64,000 nucleotides of DNA from Methylobacterium sp. NMS14P (GTDB taxonomy: Bacteria; Pseudomonadota; Alphaproteobacteria; Rhizobiales; Beijerinckiaceae). Positions 63,401 to 64,000 of the stretch are shown piece after piece (position 1 is the stretch's first letter; each line of letters opens with the position of its first letter). The stretch covers positions 4,770,501 through 4,834,500 of the forward strand of contig NZ_CP087106.1 in the NCBI RefSeq assembly GCF_028583545.1. The letters run 5' to 3'. A model generated the notes under the pieces. It had not been told where the DNA came from. It searched no databases and saw only the letters and a program-made list of their open reading frames with translations. Made by a program: the position numbers and the translations under genes.

Positions 63401-63674
63401 CGTCGCGGAAGCGCGCGCCGAGCGCCGCGGGATGCTTGTCGCCCAGGATCTCCGCGTAGGCGTCGTTGTACAGGAAGACCAGGTCGGGCCCGAACGCCAC
63501 GAACATCGGGAACCGCGATCCCAGGATCAGGCTCAGGGTCGCCCGCAGGCAGGAGGCCCAGCGCTCCGGCGGCCCGAGCGGCGAGCCGGACCAGTCGTGG
63601 GCGCGCATCCGGGCGCCCATCGCGCCGCCCTCCGCGAGGAAGGGCGGGTGCGCGGTCCCGGCGATCTCAGACAT
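60444..63674 (-). CDS. Multi-PAS hybrid sensor histidine kinase
   Basis: This 1,076-residue soluble protein has about five PAS domains with PAC motifs (about 15-165, 165-300, 300-425, 425-545, 570-700). The histidine kinase core has His in GGVAHDFNNLL, N-box VNMAVNARDAM, G boxes DTGTGIAP and KGTGLGLSQVFG. A C-terminal receiver domain has phospho-acceptor Asp in VVFSDVVMPG and Lys in HKPYS. The start is the ATG at 63674. There is no membrane helix, so signals are cytoplasmic. A WPEIWPEI repeat in the first PAS comes from a 12-bp duplication. The response-regulator gene upstream on the same strand may be its partner. Confidence 0.92.
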   Translation of the reverse strand: MSEIAGTAHPPFLAEGGAMGARMRAHDWSGSPLGPPERWASCLRATLSLILGSRFPMFVAFGPDLVFLYNDAYAEILGDKHPAALGARFRDVWPEIWPEIGPLIDRALAGAATWSENMPLTMNRHGYDEPTWFTFSYAPVRDGAGRVVGLHCACTETTGRVQAEARLREAEARIRALTDHLPGGYVYQLATGPDGADRRFLYVSQGFERMTGVPAEAVLADPTVAYDLILPEYRAGIAEAEAAAVRDVAHFDVEAPMRRPDGTRVWTRIISAPRRVGDTLVWDGLHLDDTVRRRTEEQLRESERRLRLATEAAEIGLWDVDVVADTLFWPARVKAMFGISADVPVTMADYYAGLHPEDREATSAAYASALDPARRAVYDVEYRTVGQEDGVVRWVAAKGRGIFEGGRCVRVIGTAIDITARKQAEEALRASEAQFRVLSQVLPNFVWATDAAGAANWFNERVYAYAGWEPGTLDGAGWRGIIHPDDRDRVAAEWREAVRSRADYQSEYRLRRADGAYRWFLARAQPVLAADGTITRWVGTSTDIDDQKRLMAELVRFNETLEQRVAERTAEHDRVWRNSRDLLAVVGADGIFRAVNPAWQTILGHEPAEVVGRSFLDFIWPEDAGPTQEALDAAAAARDLTDFENRYRHRDGTPRLISWRTSVEGAHVYAYGRDVTAEKAQAEALRHAEEALRQSQKLEAVGQLTGGVAHDFNNLLTIIRSSVDFLRRPDLAEERRSRYLNAVSETVDRAAKLTGQLLAFARRQALKPEILDVGARLRGVADLLDTVTGARIAVVTELPDRPCFIRVDLSQFETALVNMAVNARDAMDGAGTLTLRLHCGAALPPIRGHAGAPGPFAAIALADTGTGIAPDVLARVFEPFFTTKEVGKGTGLGLSQVFGFAKQSGGDVAVESAAGRGATFTLYLPQVEPEASCAAAAAEAAALDPGGAGQRVLVVEDNIEVGRFATQILEDLGYATTWAANAEEALDQLGAAGAAFDVVFSDVVMPGMGGIALARLLRRRMPHLPVVLASGYSHVLAQEGIRDFELLHKPYSADQVSRALRKVLGARRARPKGGQP

Positions 63675-63839
63675 CGGACCAGGCGCGTGACTCGGACATG
63701 GGGCGAGGGACCGGCGGGACAGGACAGTCCCATCGGTGCCCCAGCGGGCGGGTCCGCGCAACCGCGGCGGCGCGCTCGCGCCGTCCGGGACGCCGTGCGG
63801 TGGCCGCACTCCGTGTGGAGAACGCCCGCGAGACGCGCC

Positions 63840-64000
63840 TCAGGCGCTCCTGTCGCGGCCCGAGATCAGCCGGAGCTGCGCCGGCGGGCGGGCCGCCAGG
63901 GCGGCGGCGACCTTGCCCTCGAGCTCCCCGACGCGGAACGGCTTCAGCACGATCGCGTCGGTGCCGACCGCGCCGGCCTGGGTCAGGGCGGTGGTGTCGG
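63840..64000 (-). CDS. Response regulator receiver, C-terminal end (cut by window)
   Basis: The last 52 residues are present, reading DTTALTQAGAVGTDAIVLKP and FRVGELEGKVAAALAA to the stop. The conserved Lys-Pro of receiver domains is visible. The rest of the gene lies beyond the right edge. There is no output domain after the receiver, so it ends as a single-domain or C-terminal receiver. It is upstream of the hybrid kinase on the same strand. Confidence 0.75.
   Translation of the reverse strand, partial: DTTALTQAGAVGTDAIVLKPFRVGELEGKVAAALAARPPAQLRLISGRDRSA

Overview
The window comes from a high-GC alphaproteobacterium, almost certainly a Methylobacterium (or the closely related Methylorubrum). 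The strongest reason is the left edge: a calcium-type methanol dehydrogenase large subunit (mxaF) followed in the same direction by mxaJ, the conserved start of the mxa operon. Supporting signs are about 70% GC with dense coding, a MucR/Ros regulator, an HWE histidine kinase, an EcfG-type stress promoter, DUF6894 proteins, and interspersed palindromic repeats of a kind I recall from this genus. I see no tRNA, rRNA, IS element, prophage or CRISPR array. The DNA reads as ordinary chromosome.

Layout. 1-2.9 kb: mxaJ (partial) and mxaF on the minus strand with a methylotrophy-type promoter. 3-8 kb: a secreted trypsin-like protease, then a cytochrome P450 that overlaps a membrane GGDEF-EAL protein. 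8-10.6 kb: a 2-hydroxyacid dehydrogenase and a sorAB-type sulfite dehydrogenase pair. 10.7-17.3 kb (minus): a TAXI-family membrane receptor abutting a CHASE3 adenylate cyclase, a tandemly duplicated DUF606 transporter, an ArsB-family pump and a metallophosphoesterase. 18.4-25.2 kb (plus): metQ-metN-metI, two SfnB-family flavoenzymes and an NtaA/DmoA-family FMN monooxygenase, read here as an organosulfur uptake and desulfurisation operon. 25.2-27.4 kb (minus): an AraC-type regulator coupled to a glutamate-receptor-like ion channel. 27.8-32.3 kb: a large S8-protease autotransporter with a 1-nt frameshift ahead of its beta-barrel and a low-GC catalytic domain.

32.3-49.3 kb is a patchwork of signalling and small genes: an HWE kinase with a single-domain response regulator, a DUF892 stress protein, DUF3016, DUF6894, an atypical MucR, GAF and PAS proteins, an outer-membrane barrel protein, a VOC protein, an MFS permease, a peptide/nickel-type binding protein, and a divergent CYTH/Nudix pair. 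49.5-52.3 kb: an MHYT-PAS-GGDEF-EAL protein and a small Cys-rich protein. 52.6-56.3 kb: a PaoABC-type molybdenum aldehyde oxidoreductase without a Tat signal. 56.4-64 kb (minus): DUF6894, a TonB-dependent receptor, a SOUL haem-binding protein, a large multi-PAS hybrid kinase and the end of a response regulator.

How the genes work together. Methanol oxidation (mxaFJ) would produce formaldehyde. The sulfur operon could also yield C1 units and sulfite from methylated sulfur compounds, and sorAB could oxidise the sulfite. The most interesting candidates for new biology are the animal-like iGluR channel coupled to an AraC regulator, the TAXI-receptor/adenylate-cyclase pair with no TRAP permease, the organosulfur operon, and an asymmetric parS-like palindrome near 32.64 kb. 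Function calls rest on motif and family recognition by eye; no database search was run.
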